Below the pieces are notes generated by a model that worked only from the letters and a program-made list of their open reading frames with translations, did no database searches and had not been told where the DNA came from. From a virus, in the IMG/VR virus record IMGVR_UViG_3300029787_000126, positions 1-39,406 of that record: DNA of 39,406 bases. One strand, given 5' to 3'. Positions 26,593 to 33,140 of the stretch are shown here, piece after piece. The translations under genes and the position numbers were made by a program. Numbering within the stretch: position 1 is the first letter of the stretch; each line of letters begins with the position of its first letter.

Positions 26593-26978
26593 CACACATT
26601 CCCCCCTACTTCGACATTCAGTTTTTGAAGCGCAGCTTGAACGTCATGGCCCATTTCTTCTGTGTCTTGACCGCGCTCCACCGCATTCATAAATGCGCGG
26701 TGCTTCTGAACAAAATCAGACGCGGCCACATGGACTTTGCTTGACGGGCTTGCCCCGCCAGCATCATCGACAATACTGTAAGAGCGCACTGTTCTTGGCG
26801 GGCCAGGATTAATGTACCCACGGGCGATTAGCCCTTGCAGCAATCGATAAGCATTTGAGCGTGGCGTTTTGACAGCGGCCCCTATCTCTGCATTGGATGG
26901 AACCGTGCCATGTTCGGCATGATAGTCCACGATGTATCGGTAGACTTTCATTTGCATAGGCGTAAGTGATGCTCTCAT
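26592..26978 (-). CDS. LexA-like winged-helix DNA-binding protein
   Basis: 128 residues, ATG at 26978 overlapping the RecT-like stop (ATGA). Residues 5-55 (LTPMQMKVYRYIVDYHAEHG ... PSNAEIGAAVKTPRSNAYRL) form a winged helix of the type found in LexA's N-terminus, without any protease domain. The rest is helical. Being last but one in the recombination operon, it may regulate it or help replication; the target site is not known. Confidence 0.72.
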   Translation of the reverse strand: MRASLTPMQMKVYRYIVDYHAEHGTVPSNAEIGAAVKTPRSNAYRLLQGLIARGYINPGPPRTVRSYSIVDDAGGASPSSKVHVAASDFVQKHRAFMNAVERGQDTEEMGHDVQAALQKLNVEVGGNV

Positions 26979-27982
26979 TTGCTGGCATCCTTTGCTTTGG
27001 CCGACAGGCGCCGTAAGATTTTTTTGTAGTCTTTGCCGAACGCTTCTGCTTTCTGAGGATATTCTGCCTTCAGCCGGTCAATCGTATCGTCGTGATCTTT
27101 TTTATGTTCCGCGATCTCATGGCGCCGGTCTTCAAAACTCAGGTCTGCATCCGCTTCAATGTCCTTCCATACCTTCCACATGGCCGTCTTCCATTTATCG
27201 GCTGTTTGAAACTCTTTTGTGCCGTCTTCATGGTTCATTTCCCACGCCCGTTCGCCCTCTTCGTCTGAAGCGTCCTCTGTTGCGCTCTCAGCAACATCCG
27301 TATTTTCTGGACCCGAAGTGTCTGGAGCGGCAACATCGTCGCTCACGGGCAAAATTTGGGGGTCACTTTCTGGCTCTCCCTTCCCAAAGGACGCATCCAT
27401 CGGATGTGCGGGCACTTCCACTACCTGATCGGTAATGTCGATAGGTTTATCCGAAGCCGTTGGATAATCCTGTGCCTCTTCCTTAATGATCACTCCCGAT
27501 AGCGCATCTGGAAATGCATCCCTGGCGGCAAATCCCCTCGCCCGCATCTGGAGCATACGCTTTGGATATGCCCGCCACGGTCCCTTGCTTATCAGTCCAG
27601 CAAGTTTAGCATCGGCCATAGAAAACGATCTTGTCGTTTCAACCTTTTCGCCAAACCGCATACGAATAATAGTGCAGAACGCTTCATCGCCTTCGCGCCA
27701 TTCCTTGTGACCGACGTACTCAGGATGGCCAGTGATTAGGGCCATCATGCCATCGCCGTATAAGGATGGCTTGCCATTAATGACGGCCATATTCTGCATG
27801 GCAGCTAGAGGCGCCAGCCCCACTTCAGATGCCCATTGTACGGCAACCACAATATCTGCTGGCTTATGCTGGAATGCTTTCGGGCAGAATGCAGACACGG
27901 CCATTGTTTCCGCAAACTGCATCGCTTCTGCCATATTGCTAGGCGTCAGAACACCCGATTGCTTAACTGCGACTTCACCCAT
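26975..27982 (-). CDS. RecT-family single-strand annealing protein
   Basis: 335 residues; ATG at 27982 overlaps the exonuclease stop by 8 bases. Family landmarks are FCPKAFQHKPADIVVAVQWA, GLAPLAAMQNMAVINGKPSL, DGMMALI, and GPWRAYPKRMLQMRARGFAA with RDAFPD. RecT proteins coat single strands and anneal them in phage recombination and DNA end processing. After residue 180 comes an acidic, low-complexity linker and a charged C-terminal helical region. Partner: the YqaJ-type exonuclease just upstream. Confidence 0.9.
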   Translation of the reverse strand: MGEVAVKQSGVLTPSNMAEAMQFAETMAVSAFCPKAFQHKPADIVVAVQWASEVGLAPLAAMQNMAVINGKPSLYGDGMMALITGHPEYVGHKEWREGDEAFCTIIRMRFGEKVETTRSFSMADAKLAGLISKGPWRAYPKRMLQMRARGFAARDAFPDALSGVIIKEEAQDYPTASDKPIDITDQVVEVPAHPMDASFGKGEPESDPQILPVSDDVAAPDTSGPENTDVAESATEDASDEEGERAWEMNHEDGTKEFQTADKWKTAMWKVWKDIEADADLSFEDRRHEIAEHKKDHDDTIDRLKAEYPQKAEAFGKDYKKILRRLSAKAKDASK

Positions 27983-28922
27983 TTGCTTTCTCCACTACGC
28001 TTATTGATTTCTGACGAACCTGATATGCCGACTTGGCCGGTATAACTTTCTCAGGTTGCTCACGATATTTTTTGACAGGCCAGGACACGCGATAGTTTCC
28101 AGCAATTGCTGACGTATGGTTGCCCATTTTCCGTTGGATTTCGGCAGTCAATAGGCCAAGCGTATCGTTGGCCTCTTTGATTTGCTCTTTCATCAAGACA
28201 AACTCTTTGCAAAGTTTGTCGTAATCTTTCGGCAAATCCACAGGGTCTTCCTTGTCGCCAAGGGAATAAACCAGAGCCGCATCGGCTGCATTGGCAAGAT
28301 CGTAATACTCAATCTCGTCCGCGTTTAGCCGTCTGTTTAAATCCACACACGCTTCACCGATGGATTTCTCTGTGCCAGCATGGAGCGTGAACAGGAAGAT
28401 TCGCATTTCCACACCCCCATATAGGATAATCAGTGCCGCCCATTTATAGCCGCCGCACATCATCTGACCCTGCACCTGGACAGGACCGCGCCACATGGCG
28501 GGGAAATCTTCCGGCCTGGTCCGCGTTACCTTGCTCTCAAGGACGCCAATGCCATCCAATACAATGCGGTCATTGCCCACCACATAAATACCCTTGGACG
28601 GGTCATGGTGTATGGTCATGCTCTTGCCATCGGCCCTGCCGTCCAGGCTTGCCGCCAAAGGCAGTGTCGGATGCACCACAGGTTCAGTAATATTAAGTTC
28701 GGGAACCAAGCCCAGGCGTTCGCAACCCTCTTTAAGAACAGGCTCTTCAAGAACATTGCCCATGTGGGTCAGTTCATTGCCTTCCCACTCTTTGCCCTTC
28801 CCCTCTTTATGTGCCCACATTTCCAGCAACTGTTCGTTGGGCGTTTTGTAAGGCGATAAGCCCATAACGTAGGGCAAGATACTACATGAACACATGAGGT
28901 TTGATGTGAGTTTACCAACCAT
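27975..28922 (-). CDS. YqaJ/RecE-like phage recombination exonuclease
   Basis: 315 residues from the ATG at 28922, which directly follows the previous stop (TAAAATG); a longer frame to 28997 overlaps the previous gene. PD-(D/E)XK nuclease residues appear in order: E59/E60 in GNVLEEPVL, D94 in AASLDG, E129-S-K131 in VLESKVT and Q151 in QVQGQMM. It would chew duplex ends to give single strands for the RecT-like protein, whose gene overlaps it. C11-x-C13 near the N-terminus is typical of the SxSS/C start of this family. Confidence 0.85.
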   Translation of the reverse strand: MVGKLTSNLMCSCSILPYVMGLSPYKTPNEQLLEMWAHKEGKGKEWEGNELTHMGNVLEEPVLKEGCERLGLVPELNITEPVVHPTLPLAASLDGRADGKSMTIHHDPSKGIYVVGNDRIVLDGIGVLESKVTRTRPEDFPAMWRGPVQVQGQMMCGGYKWAALIILYGGVEMRIFLFTLHAGTEKSIGEACVDLNRRLNADEIEYYDLANAADAALVYSLGDKEDPVDLPKDYDKLCKEFVLMKEQIKEANDTLGLLTAEIQRKMGNHTSAIAGNYRVSWPVKKYREQPEKVIPAKSAYQVRQKSISVVEKANG

Positions 28923-28923
28923 T

Positions 28924-29142
28924 TTATTTAGTGCCCCGAATGTTGACGACGTTTGCAAAATGCTCTTGACGCTTGACGGCTGGCGGTAATGCAGCAAGGC
29001 CGCATTCCACGCGCAAAATATCGGTCATAACTTGCGTCAGCTTGCGCTGGAGATCATGGATTTTGCGTGTCTGGCAGCGCCTTTGTGCCGCTTCCAAATC
29101 TTGCTGTAATGTGCTATAACTGTGGTGTTGAAAGAGGTCCAT
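28924..29142 (-). CDS. Small helical protein in the recombination operon
   Basis: 72 residues from the ATG at 29142 (MDLFQHHSYSTLQQDLEAAQ), with GGGGG 8-12 bases upstream and TGATG overlap with the preceding membrane-protein gene. Coiled-coil-like with many Gln and Arg. No family recognised. Position before the exonuclease suggests an accessory recombination or regulatory factor. Confidence 0.65.
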   Translation of the reverse strand: MDLFQHHSYSTLQQDLEAAQRRCQTRKIHDLQRKLTQVMTDILRVECGLAALPPAVKRQEHFANVVNIRGTK

Positions 29143-29297
29143 CACAACACCCCCAGCATAGCTGCGGCGATGATTGTGCAAGCCCATGCCCCTAGTAGTA
29201 GGGCACTAAACCCGAACATCCCCAAAATCGTTTGGAATATCGTGTAAAGCGTTGATTTCTTTACTAAATATATATTATGCGATTTAGCTAGATACAT
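29142..29297 (-). CDS. 51-residue single-pass membrane protein
   Basis: ATG at 29297 with a perfect AGGAG 6 bases upstream; stop overlaps the next ATG (TGATG). A basic N-terminus (MYLAKSHNIYLVKKS) is followed by a long hydrophobic stretch from about residue 22 (ILGMFGFSALLLGAWACTII) to the end. Function unknown. A tiny membrane protein in the early leftward operon is reminiscent of host-takeover or exclusion proteins, but nothing proves that. Confidence 0.68.
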   Translation of the reverse strand: MYLAKSHNIYLVKKSTLYTIFQTILGMFGFSALLLGAWACTIIAAAMLGVL

Positions 29298-29328
29298 AAT
29301 GGCTCCTTTCTGCCGTTTCTTCCCTTAT

Positions 29329-29664
29329 TTAATGATTATCAAGTGATAAGAACCTTAGACCTTCGACATACTGTATATCGTCCCTAGCGAAGTTTTCCAA
29401 ATCTTGGTTCGCTGAGAACAATACTGCTTTGGCACTAAGGATTTTCTGGATGTTTGTAGACCGCTCATGGGCGATCTCATCAAACCTTTCGGCAACATCT
29501 TTAAGAACAATTGCTGCCCATTTTATATGATCGGGATGCAATAGCGGCATCTGGAGTCGCGATGCACTGTCACCCAATTTATTAACAACAGTCCTCAACG
29601 CCTTCCGCGAATGCGGCTGGTCGAGGTCGTATTTCTTTAGACGTTTTTGATACTTTGTTACCAT
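29329..29664 (-). CDS. Hypothetical helical protein downstream of operator pair
   Basis: 111 residues, ATG at 29664 with AGGGA about 9 bases upstream. Charged and helical (MVTKYQKRLKKYDLDQPHSR ... HIKWAAIVLKDVAERFDEIA). No family recognised. Its start is 47 to 97 bases beyond two palindromes of the 17-bp type, so its transcription is probably controlled by the same factor that binds before the winged-helix gene. Confidence 0.65.
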   Translation of the reverse strand: MVTKYQKRLKKYDLDQPHSRKALRTVVNKLGDSASRLQMPLLHPDHIKWAAIVLKDVAERFDEIAHERSTNIQKILSAKAVLFSANQDLENFARDDIQYVEGLRFLSLDNH

Positions 29665-29710
29665 GTGTTATTTCCCTGATCCTTTCTGCCATGACATCAC
29701 TTCGCCTGTC

Positions 29711-29732
29711 TACTCTCGCGGTGAGAGTAAAA
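29711..29732. promoter_or_regulatory. Palindromic operator/iteron, copy 1
   Basis: Core ACTCTCGCGGTGAGAGT with symmetric flanks: arms TACTCTC and GAGAGTA around five central bases. It lies between the winged-helix gene's stop and the ATG at 29664. Spacing to copy 2 is about 32 bp (three helical turns). Two further copies precede the winged-helix gene itself. Confidence 0.8.
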
Positions 29733-30329
29733 TCACCCTTTTTCACTCTCGCCGTGAGAATCGATTTTCGGGCTAAATCCCCAGTCGTAAATAGGGTTCG
29801 TTGGGGGAGTCGGTTTCTCATCGAAAAGGTTCAGCCAGTACCCTACAGAAAACACTTCTTCGATGCGTTTTGTCCGTCTGGTTATGTAGTAGACCATGCA
29901 ACTAACGATAAACATATAGAACACTGGACTATCAAAAAATGCCAACGTCCGTTTATTATGCATCTCAACCATTGGGGCCAACGGCATCCATTTATTGTTA
30001 ACGTACCCAATATCGCGCAACTTCGCGCAAACCTTGTATGCCGTGGCTTCGGGGATTCCAAAAAGATGCCGTATCTGTGCCGTGGTGGGGTCTGCCCCGT
30101 TGTGTGCCGCCGCGATTAGATAGTTTGCGATTTGGCGTGTGGCTTTATGCTTTTTGCATAGATCGTCATAAAGTTTAAATTCGCGGTCAAGCGTATACGA
30201 TTTCCGATGCTGCGCTAGAAAACAAACGAACTCAGAAAAGCGTCTAGGCACTAATTTTTCGACTTCTGACCGCGCAAGTTGCGGCATGGCCACTTCAAAA
30301 ACATCACCAAAAATTTCAAAATCACTCAT
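29733..30329 (-). CDS. Winged-helix protein flanked by 17-bp palindromes (putative repressor or replication initiator)
   Basis: 198 residues; ATG at 30329 with AGGAG 7 bases upstream. Residues about 78-113 (PTTAQIRHLFGIPEATAYKV, then CAKLRDIGYVNNKW) form a winged helix; residues about 134-149 (SPVFYMFIVSCMVYYI) are strongly hydrophobic and could be a membrane helix, unusual for a repressor. Two palindromes sit just before its start and two at its end, with a DnaA box 62 bases upstream, an arrangement typical of an autoregulated repressor or an iteron-binding initiator. Which of the two it is cannot be decided from sequence. Confidence 0.65.
   Translation of the reverse strand: MSDFEIFGDVFEVAMPQLARSEVEKLVPRRFSEFVCFLAQHRKSYTLDREFKLYDDLCKKHKATRQIANYLIAAAHNGADPTTAQIRHLFGIPEATAYKVCAKLRDIGYVNNKWMPLAPMVEMHNKRTLAFFDSPVFYMFIVSCMVYYITRRTKRIEEVFSVGYWLNLFDEKPTPPTNPIYDWGFSPKIDSHGESEKG
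29744..29761. promoter_or_regulatory. Palindromic operator/iteron, copy 2 (inside the 3' end of the winged-helix gene)
   Basis: CACTCTCGCCGTGAGAAT; same core as copies 1, 3 and 4, with one arm imperfect (GAGAA instead of GAGAG). It is read through as codons for Ser-His-Gly-Glu-Ser near the protein's C-terminus, so the DNA site constrains the coding sequence. Confidence 0.78.
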
Positions 30330-30340
30330 TTTTTACTCCT

Positions 30341-30364
30341 TTTTACTCTCGCCGTGAGAGTAAA
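30341..30364. promoter_or_regulatory. Palindromic operator/iteron, copy 3 (best copy)
   Basis: Arms TTTACTCTC (30342-30350) and GAGAGTAAA (30356-30364) are perfect 9-bp inverted repeats around GCCGT. It ends just upstream of the ribosome binding site of the winged-helix gene, the position expected for an autoregulatory operator. Confidence 0.85.
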
Positions 30365-30366
30365 TT

Positions 30367-30384
30367 CACTCTCGCCGCGAGAAT
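30367..30384. promoter_or_regulatory. Palindromic operator/iteron, copy 4
   Basis: CACTCTCGCCGCGAGAAT, with perfect inner arms TCTCG/CGAGA. Its centre is about 23 bp from that of copy 3 (roughly two helical turns), so two dimers could sit on the same DNA face. The DnaA box begins 7 bases beyond it. Confidence 0.82.
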
Positions 30385-30390
30385 TTTGCC

Positions 30391-30399
30391 TGTGGATAA
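30391..30399. promoter_or_regulatory. DnaA box in a putative replication origin
   Basis: TGTGGATAA, the exact complement of the consensus DnaA box TTATCCACA, in the gap between the serine recombinase stop and the winged-helix gene. With the adjacent palindromes and the absence of any phage DNA polymerase it suggests host-DnaA-assisted replication starting here. A single 9-mer can occur by chance, so the neighbouring repeats carry part of the weight. Confidence 0.55.
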
Positions 30400-30404
30400 C
30401 TGTG

Positions 30405-31238
30405 TTATTCGCTGCCCTCTATGCGATCTATTATGGCTTTTACCTGTTGCGGGTGCCATTTGGGCTGGCCAAAAACAGCTTTATCCTGGTCAATTATCCG
30501 CTGCCGTGCCCGCGTCTGAACGCCACGACGTGTCAGTTCCTGTGCAATGGCCCGCATGGATGTCATGCCAAGCTGGCGGCACTGTAGGATTTCGGGCCAT
30601 ACTTTAAGCGCGTAAGCATCAGCCCGCTTCTGTTTGATTTCCTGGCCGACGGCCTGGACTTCATCCCACTTTTCTGATCCCAGCTTCGTCATCTTCTTCT
30701 GGCGATCAGACGACTTGGTCGCATAGAAACCGTCTTCTTTAATGATGCGCTTCATTTCAGCGCGGGTTTTCTTGACCCGATCACTGATTTGTTCGCGCTC
30801 ATACTGGGCCATCGCGGCGACAATATGGATGGTCAGGTTGGACACAAAGGGCTGATCGGCACAGGCAAACTTGATGCCCGATTCCATCAACCTGGATACG
30901 AACGCCACTGAACGGCTCAGTCTGTCCAGTTTGGCCACCAGGAGCGTTGCCCCTTCCTTCTGGCACAGCGCCAGCGCGGCATCCAGTTGCGGCCTCTCCT
31001 TCTCCGATTTGGCGCCGGATTCAACCTCTATAAACTCAGCAATCACTTGCCAGTTGCCGCCGTTTAGATGGTCAATGCACATTCTCTTTTGTGCGTCGAT
31101 CCCCAAGCCTTCCGCACCCTGCTTCGTAGTCGAGTTACGGAAGTAAAGGACAATCTTGTCGTTTGTCCCCGCGCCCTTCTCATAAATATCGCCCGCATCT
31201 TCTCTACTAGTAGAAGATTGTAGTTCGTTTGGCATCAT
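30405..31238 (-). CDS. Serine recombinase (resolvase/invertase family)
   Basis: 277 residues; two ATGs in a row at 31238/31235 after a GGGGGG ribosome site. The catalytic domain has Y32-F-R34-N-S36 (nucleophile S36), VAKLDRLSRS (residues 101-110, with R106 and R109), and AMAQYEREQISDRVK leading into the long helix. The C-terminal part (TSMRAIAQELTRRGVQTRAR and WHPQQVKAIIDRI) is the helix-turn-helix. Size fits small serine recombinases rather than large phage integrases. It may resolve multimers, invert a segment or integrate the genome; no att or invertible site was recognised nearby. Confidence 0.9.
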   Translation of the reverse strand: MMPNELQSSTSREDAGDIYEKGAGTNDKIVLYFRNSTTKQGAEGLGIDAQKRMCIDHLNGGNWQVIAEFIEVESGAKSEKERPQLDAALALCQKEGATLLVAKLDRLSRSVAFVSRLMESGIKFACADQPFVSNLTIHIVAAMAQYEREQISDRVKKTRAEMKRIIKEDGFYATKSSDRQKKMTKLGSEKWDEVQAVGQEIKQKRADAYALKVWPEILQCRQLGMTSMRAIAQELTRRGVQTRARQRIIDQDKAVFGQPKWHPQQVKAIIDRIEGSE

Positions 31239-31399
31239 TCCCCCCGTTCCGCTAAAACGCCAAGGCTGTCGAAATGTTCGTACACCCCTTCTCGCACTTT
31301 GCCCTTAACGTCTTTTCTTATTTCATTGTGTTCCGTTCCGTAACGTAAAACCCACTCATCAACATCAATATCGACGGTAAATTCTATTTTGATCTTCAT
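31235..31399 (-). CDS. 54-residue acidic protein (MKIKIEFTVDIDVDEWVLRY)
   Basis: ATG at 31399 overlapping the previous stop (TGATG); the stop overlaps the recombinase start. The IDVDxWxxxYG pattern and following helix (IRKDVKGKVREGVYEH) recur in tiny phage and plasmid proteins of unknown role. The two exact overlaps indicate it is translated as part of the leftward operon. Confidence 0.65.
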   Translation of the reverse strand: MKIKIEFTVDIDVDEWVLRYGTEHNEIRKDVKGKVREGVYEHFDSLGVLAERGE

Positions 31400-31539
31400 C
31401 ACCTTTCTCCCTTTTTGATTGGTTTATTCTTCATGTCTGCAATGATCTTCTCCGCTGACAATGAACGGTAGATCGTTTTGCCGCCCTGCTTCTTGACCTT
31501 AAGATTCCTACCCAGCGGGTCTTTTTTCCATTTGCTCAT
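31399..31539 (-). CDS. 46-residue basic protein
   Basis: ATG at 31539, overlapping both neighbours by one base or so (TGATG at each end). Product starts MSKWKKDPLGRNLKVKKQGG; strongly basic with a helical C-terminus. No family recognised. Evidence is the ribosome site (GGAGAAGGG just upstream) and the chain of overlaps. Confidence 0.6.
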   Translation of the reverse strand: MSKWKKDPLGRNLKVKKQGGKTIYRSLSAEKIIADMKNKPIKKGER

Positions 31540-31838
31540 CACCCTTCTCCCTTCTGCATTTCGACACGCATCAACACGCTGTTGCAGTAGGCGACAACCG
31601 CGTCATCAACATTGTCTTGGCGGTTCTGTCTATGGGAATCGGCCTTTTCTCTTAAAGCGGCCTCAATGGTCATAATATCATCTTCATTAAAGAAGAACGG
31701 GCGCTGGACTAGATCGTCATCCTCAGAACCAACTGGCCAGCGTTGAACAATGTGTTCACCTGTTGAGTCATCGAAATAATAGACCTGATCGTCCATTGTA
31801 ATGTACGCCGCTCCTTCACTGCGCTGGTCAATATTCAT
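31539..31838 (-). CDS. Hypothetical acidic protein
   Basis: 99 residues, ATG at 31838 (ATGA overlap with the upstream gene). Contains VYYFDDSTGEHIVQRWPVGS, which looks like a small beta domain, then a helical tail. No family recognised. Part of the leftward early operon driven from the 32.25 kb divergent promoter region. Confidence 0.65.
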   Translation of the reverse strand: MNIDQRSEGAAYITMDDQVYYFDDSTGEHIVQRWPVGSEDDDLVQRPFFFNEDDIMTIEAALREKADSHRQNRQDNVDDAVVAYCNSVLMRVEMQKGEG

Positions 31839-32194
31839 GTGCTTTCTCCCCCAAACGCTATTTGAAACCCCCGGTCTTCCATAACATTTTCAAGCTGCGC
31901 TGTTTCCAGGTTTATCTGAACCAAAAGCCCGTTAAGCGATGCGTGTGACACATCGCTGGTGAGCAAGACCTTGCCCGTATTGCCAATATAAACGCTAAAG
32001 TCATTGGCCCGAATATCGATAATGCGCTCCAGTTCTTGTATGGTGAGGTTTTTAATATGGATGTCGCTTAACTCTTTGCGATGGCCAGTTTCATCGATGT
32101 CTGTAATATCGCGGCCACCGCTGGCGACACTATTAATAAAAGCGTCAATTATGGCCTGATTGCCTTTTGACAATTCGTTATATCTGTTTGTCAC
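31835..32194 (-). CDS. Hypothetical protein, first gene of the leftward early operon
   Basis: 119 residues, ATG at 32194. Contains HIKNLTIQELERIIDIRAND, perhaps a small helical domain. No family recognised. As the first gene after the operator-controlled leftward promoter, it would be among the first proteins made when repression lifts; a regulatory role is possible but not shown. Confidence 0.65.
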   Translation of the reverse strand: MTNRYNELSKGNQAIIDAFINSVASGGRDITDIDETGHRKELSDIHIKNLTIQELERIIDIRANDFSVYIGNTGKVLLTSDVSHASLNGLLVQINLETAQLENVMEDRGFQIAFGGEST

Positions 32195-32248
32195 TTTCCT
32201 ATTCTCCTCTGTCTTTGCGCTGACAACCCTATGTCACCAAAACGCTCT

Positions 32249-32267
32249 GTCTATACAGCGTATAGAC
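32249..32267. promoter_or_regulatory. Perfect inverted-repeat operator GTCTATA-N5-TATAGAC
   Basis: Seven-base arms (32249-32255 and 32261-32267) around CAGCG, in the divergent region between two operons. It overlaps the likely -10 of the leftward promoter. TAGA/TCTA half-sites resemble those bound by Arc/CopG ribbon-helix-helix repressors, and such a gene begins 47 bases away at 32314. The pairing of protein and site is inferred. Confidence 0.72.
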
Positions 32268-32288
32268 TACTGTGTTACAAGGTGTCAA
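32259..32288 (-). promoter_or_regulatory. Leftward early promoter
   Basis: On the minus strand, a perfect TTGACA (32288-32283), an 18-bp spacer and TATACG (32264-32259). Transcription would start near 32252, giving a leader of about 58 bases to the ATG at 32194. The -10 lies within the operator palindrome, so a bound repressor would block it. Confidence 0.55.
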
Positions 32289-32313
32289 GAATTAAATGCA
32301 AAAGTTTTGACAA

Positions 32314-32502
32314 ATGATAAAAAGAAAACAATTCAATATGCGGATTTCGCCTACAACTATGGATCAAATCCGCTGGGCGGCTGAGTTCCAGGGCGTAACC
32401 ATGACGCAAATTATTGAGGACGCATTAAAGCTGTATTTCCTAAAATGGGAAGGCTCAAGGCGCGTCGTTGACGATAAACCAGAAAACTTTGATGGCATTT
32501 AA
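32314..32502 (+). CDS. Ribbon-helix-helix (Arc/CopG-type) repressor
   Basis: 62 residues from the ATG at 32314. KRKQFNMRISPTTMDQIRWA with EFQGVTMTQIIEDALKLYFL has the beta-strand, helix, GVT turn, helix plan of ribbon-helix-helix proteins. The start at 32314 is kept because it preserves the DNA-contacting strand; a later ATG at 32338 would cut it. No clear ribosome site precedes it, so translation may be weak. It probably binds the palindrome at 32249-32267 and switches between leftward and rightward early genes. Confidence 0.78.
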   Translation: MIKRKQFNMRISPTTMDQIRWAAEFQGVTMTQIIEDALKLYFLKWEGSRRVVDDKPENFDGI

Positions 32503-32812
32503 AAACAAATACCGCGCCGTCAAAACGGAAGTAGACGGCATCATTTTTGATAGCAAGCGCGAGGCCGCACGGTACATGGAACTGGTTTTAATGCAACGCG
32601 CTGGCGAAATCTCACATTTGCAATTACAGCCCGCATTCCCGTGCATTATCGATGGACAAAAAATCTGTACCTACAAAGCCGATTTTAAATATTTCACGGC
32701 AAAGGAATGCGTTGTTGAGGATGTCAAAGGCGTTAAAACGCCCGTCTATCGGCTGAAGAAAAAGCTGGTGGAAGCCTTGTACCCAGGCGTCAAGATTCAA
32801 GAGATAAGTTGA
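32492..32812 (+). CDS. DUF1064-type phage nuclease-like protein
   Basis: 106 residues from the ATG at 32492 (11-base overlap). Family landmarks: NKYRAVKTEVDGIIFDSKRE with EAARYMEL, the QPAF segment, YKADFKYF, VEDVKGVKTPVYRLKKKL. The E, D, and D-V-K residues are arranged as in PD-(D/E)XK nucleases, and the family is thought to act in phage recombination or replication, possibly as a Holliday-junction-type nuclease. The function in this phage is inferred. Confidence 0.82.
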   Translation: MAFKNKYRAVKTEVDGIIFDSKREAARYMELVLMQRAGEISHLQLQPAFPCIIDGQKICTYKADFKYFTAKECVVEDVKGVKTPVYRLKKKLVEALYPGVKIQEIS

Positions 32813-33009
32813 TGTGTCGAATATGCAAAGGACATGGTGAAATTGTGCGTCCAATTCATACGAAAACCGTAGCGATTACGCGCTCTATGCAAAGCCGCGG
32901 CGTTGTGGACAATTACTATGTCGAAGAAACCGTTGTCCTGGGCGGGGCTGATGCCTGTCCAAAATGTACCCGCTTGGCTGAAATTGAGTATCAGGCGGGC
33001 AAGGCATGA
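32812..33009 (+). CDS. Small zinc-binding protein, first of a pair
   Basis: 65 residues from the ATG at 32812 (TGATG overlap). C2-x-x-C5-K-G-H-G at the start and CPKC near residues 50-53 form a split CxxC zinc site like half of a DnaJ-type cysteine domain (CxxCxGxG). It overlaps the next zinc gene by 4 bases. Unknown function; likely a nucleic acid or protein adaptor in the replication operon. Confidence 0.72.
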   Translation: MCRICKGHGEIVRPIHTKTVAITRSMQSRGVVDNYYVEETVVLGGADACPKCTRLAEIEYQAGKA

Positions 33010-33140
33010 CCTGTCCTGATTGCCAAGGCGAAGGATACATCGAACGGGTTAACTGGAACGGCCCTTATGAGGTTCCCTGCCCCTATTGCTGGCAATCCTT
33101 GGGCGAAGTTCCCGATGAAAAGAAAGAGTGCGCTAATTAG
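33006..33140 (+). CDS. Small zinc-binding protein, second of a pair
   Basis: 44 residues, ATG at 33006 (ATGA overlap), stop directly followed by the next ATG. Starts MTCPDCQGEGYIERVNWNGP and continues with CPYC, again CxxCxGxG...CxxC. Similar plan to the preceding gene, so the two may derive from a duplication or act together. Too short for similarity to be certain, but operon overlaps support it. Confidence 0.7.
   Translation: MTCPDCQGEGYIERVNWNGPYEVPCPYCWQSLGEVPDEKKECAN

Noticed and set aside
29582-29821. 79-residue leftward open frame spanning the palindromes
   Set aside because: It overlaps the winged-helix gene's 3' end and the gene at 29329 in another frame and has no ribosome site. 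Its repeated TARVKKG/TARVDRR-like words are simply the translated palindromes.
29711-30384. CRISPR-like array from the repeated 17-bp palindromes
   Set aside because: Only four copies in two pairs separated by a gene, palindromic, no uniform spacers and no cas genes.
32307-32339. Rightward promoter with TTGACA at 32307
   Set aside because: The ATG of the RHH gene is two bases past the -35 and no reasonable -10 follows, so it cannot drive that gene.
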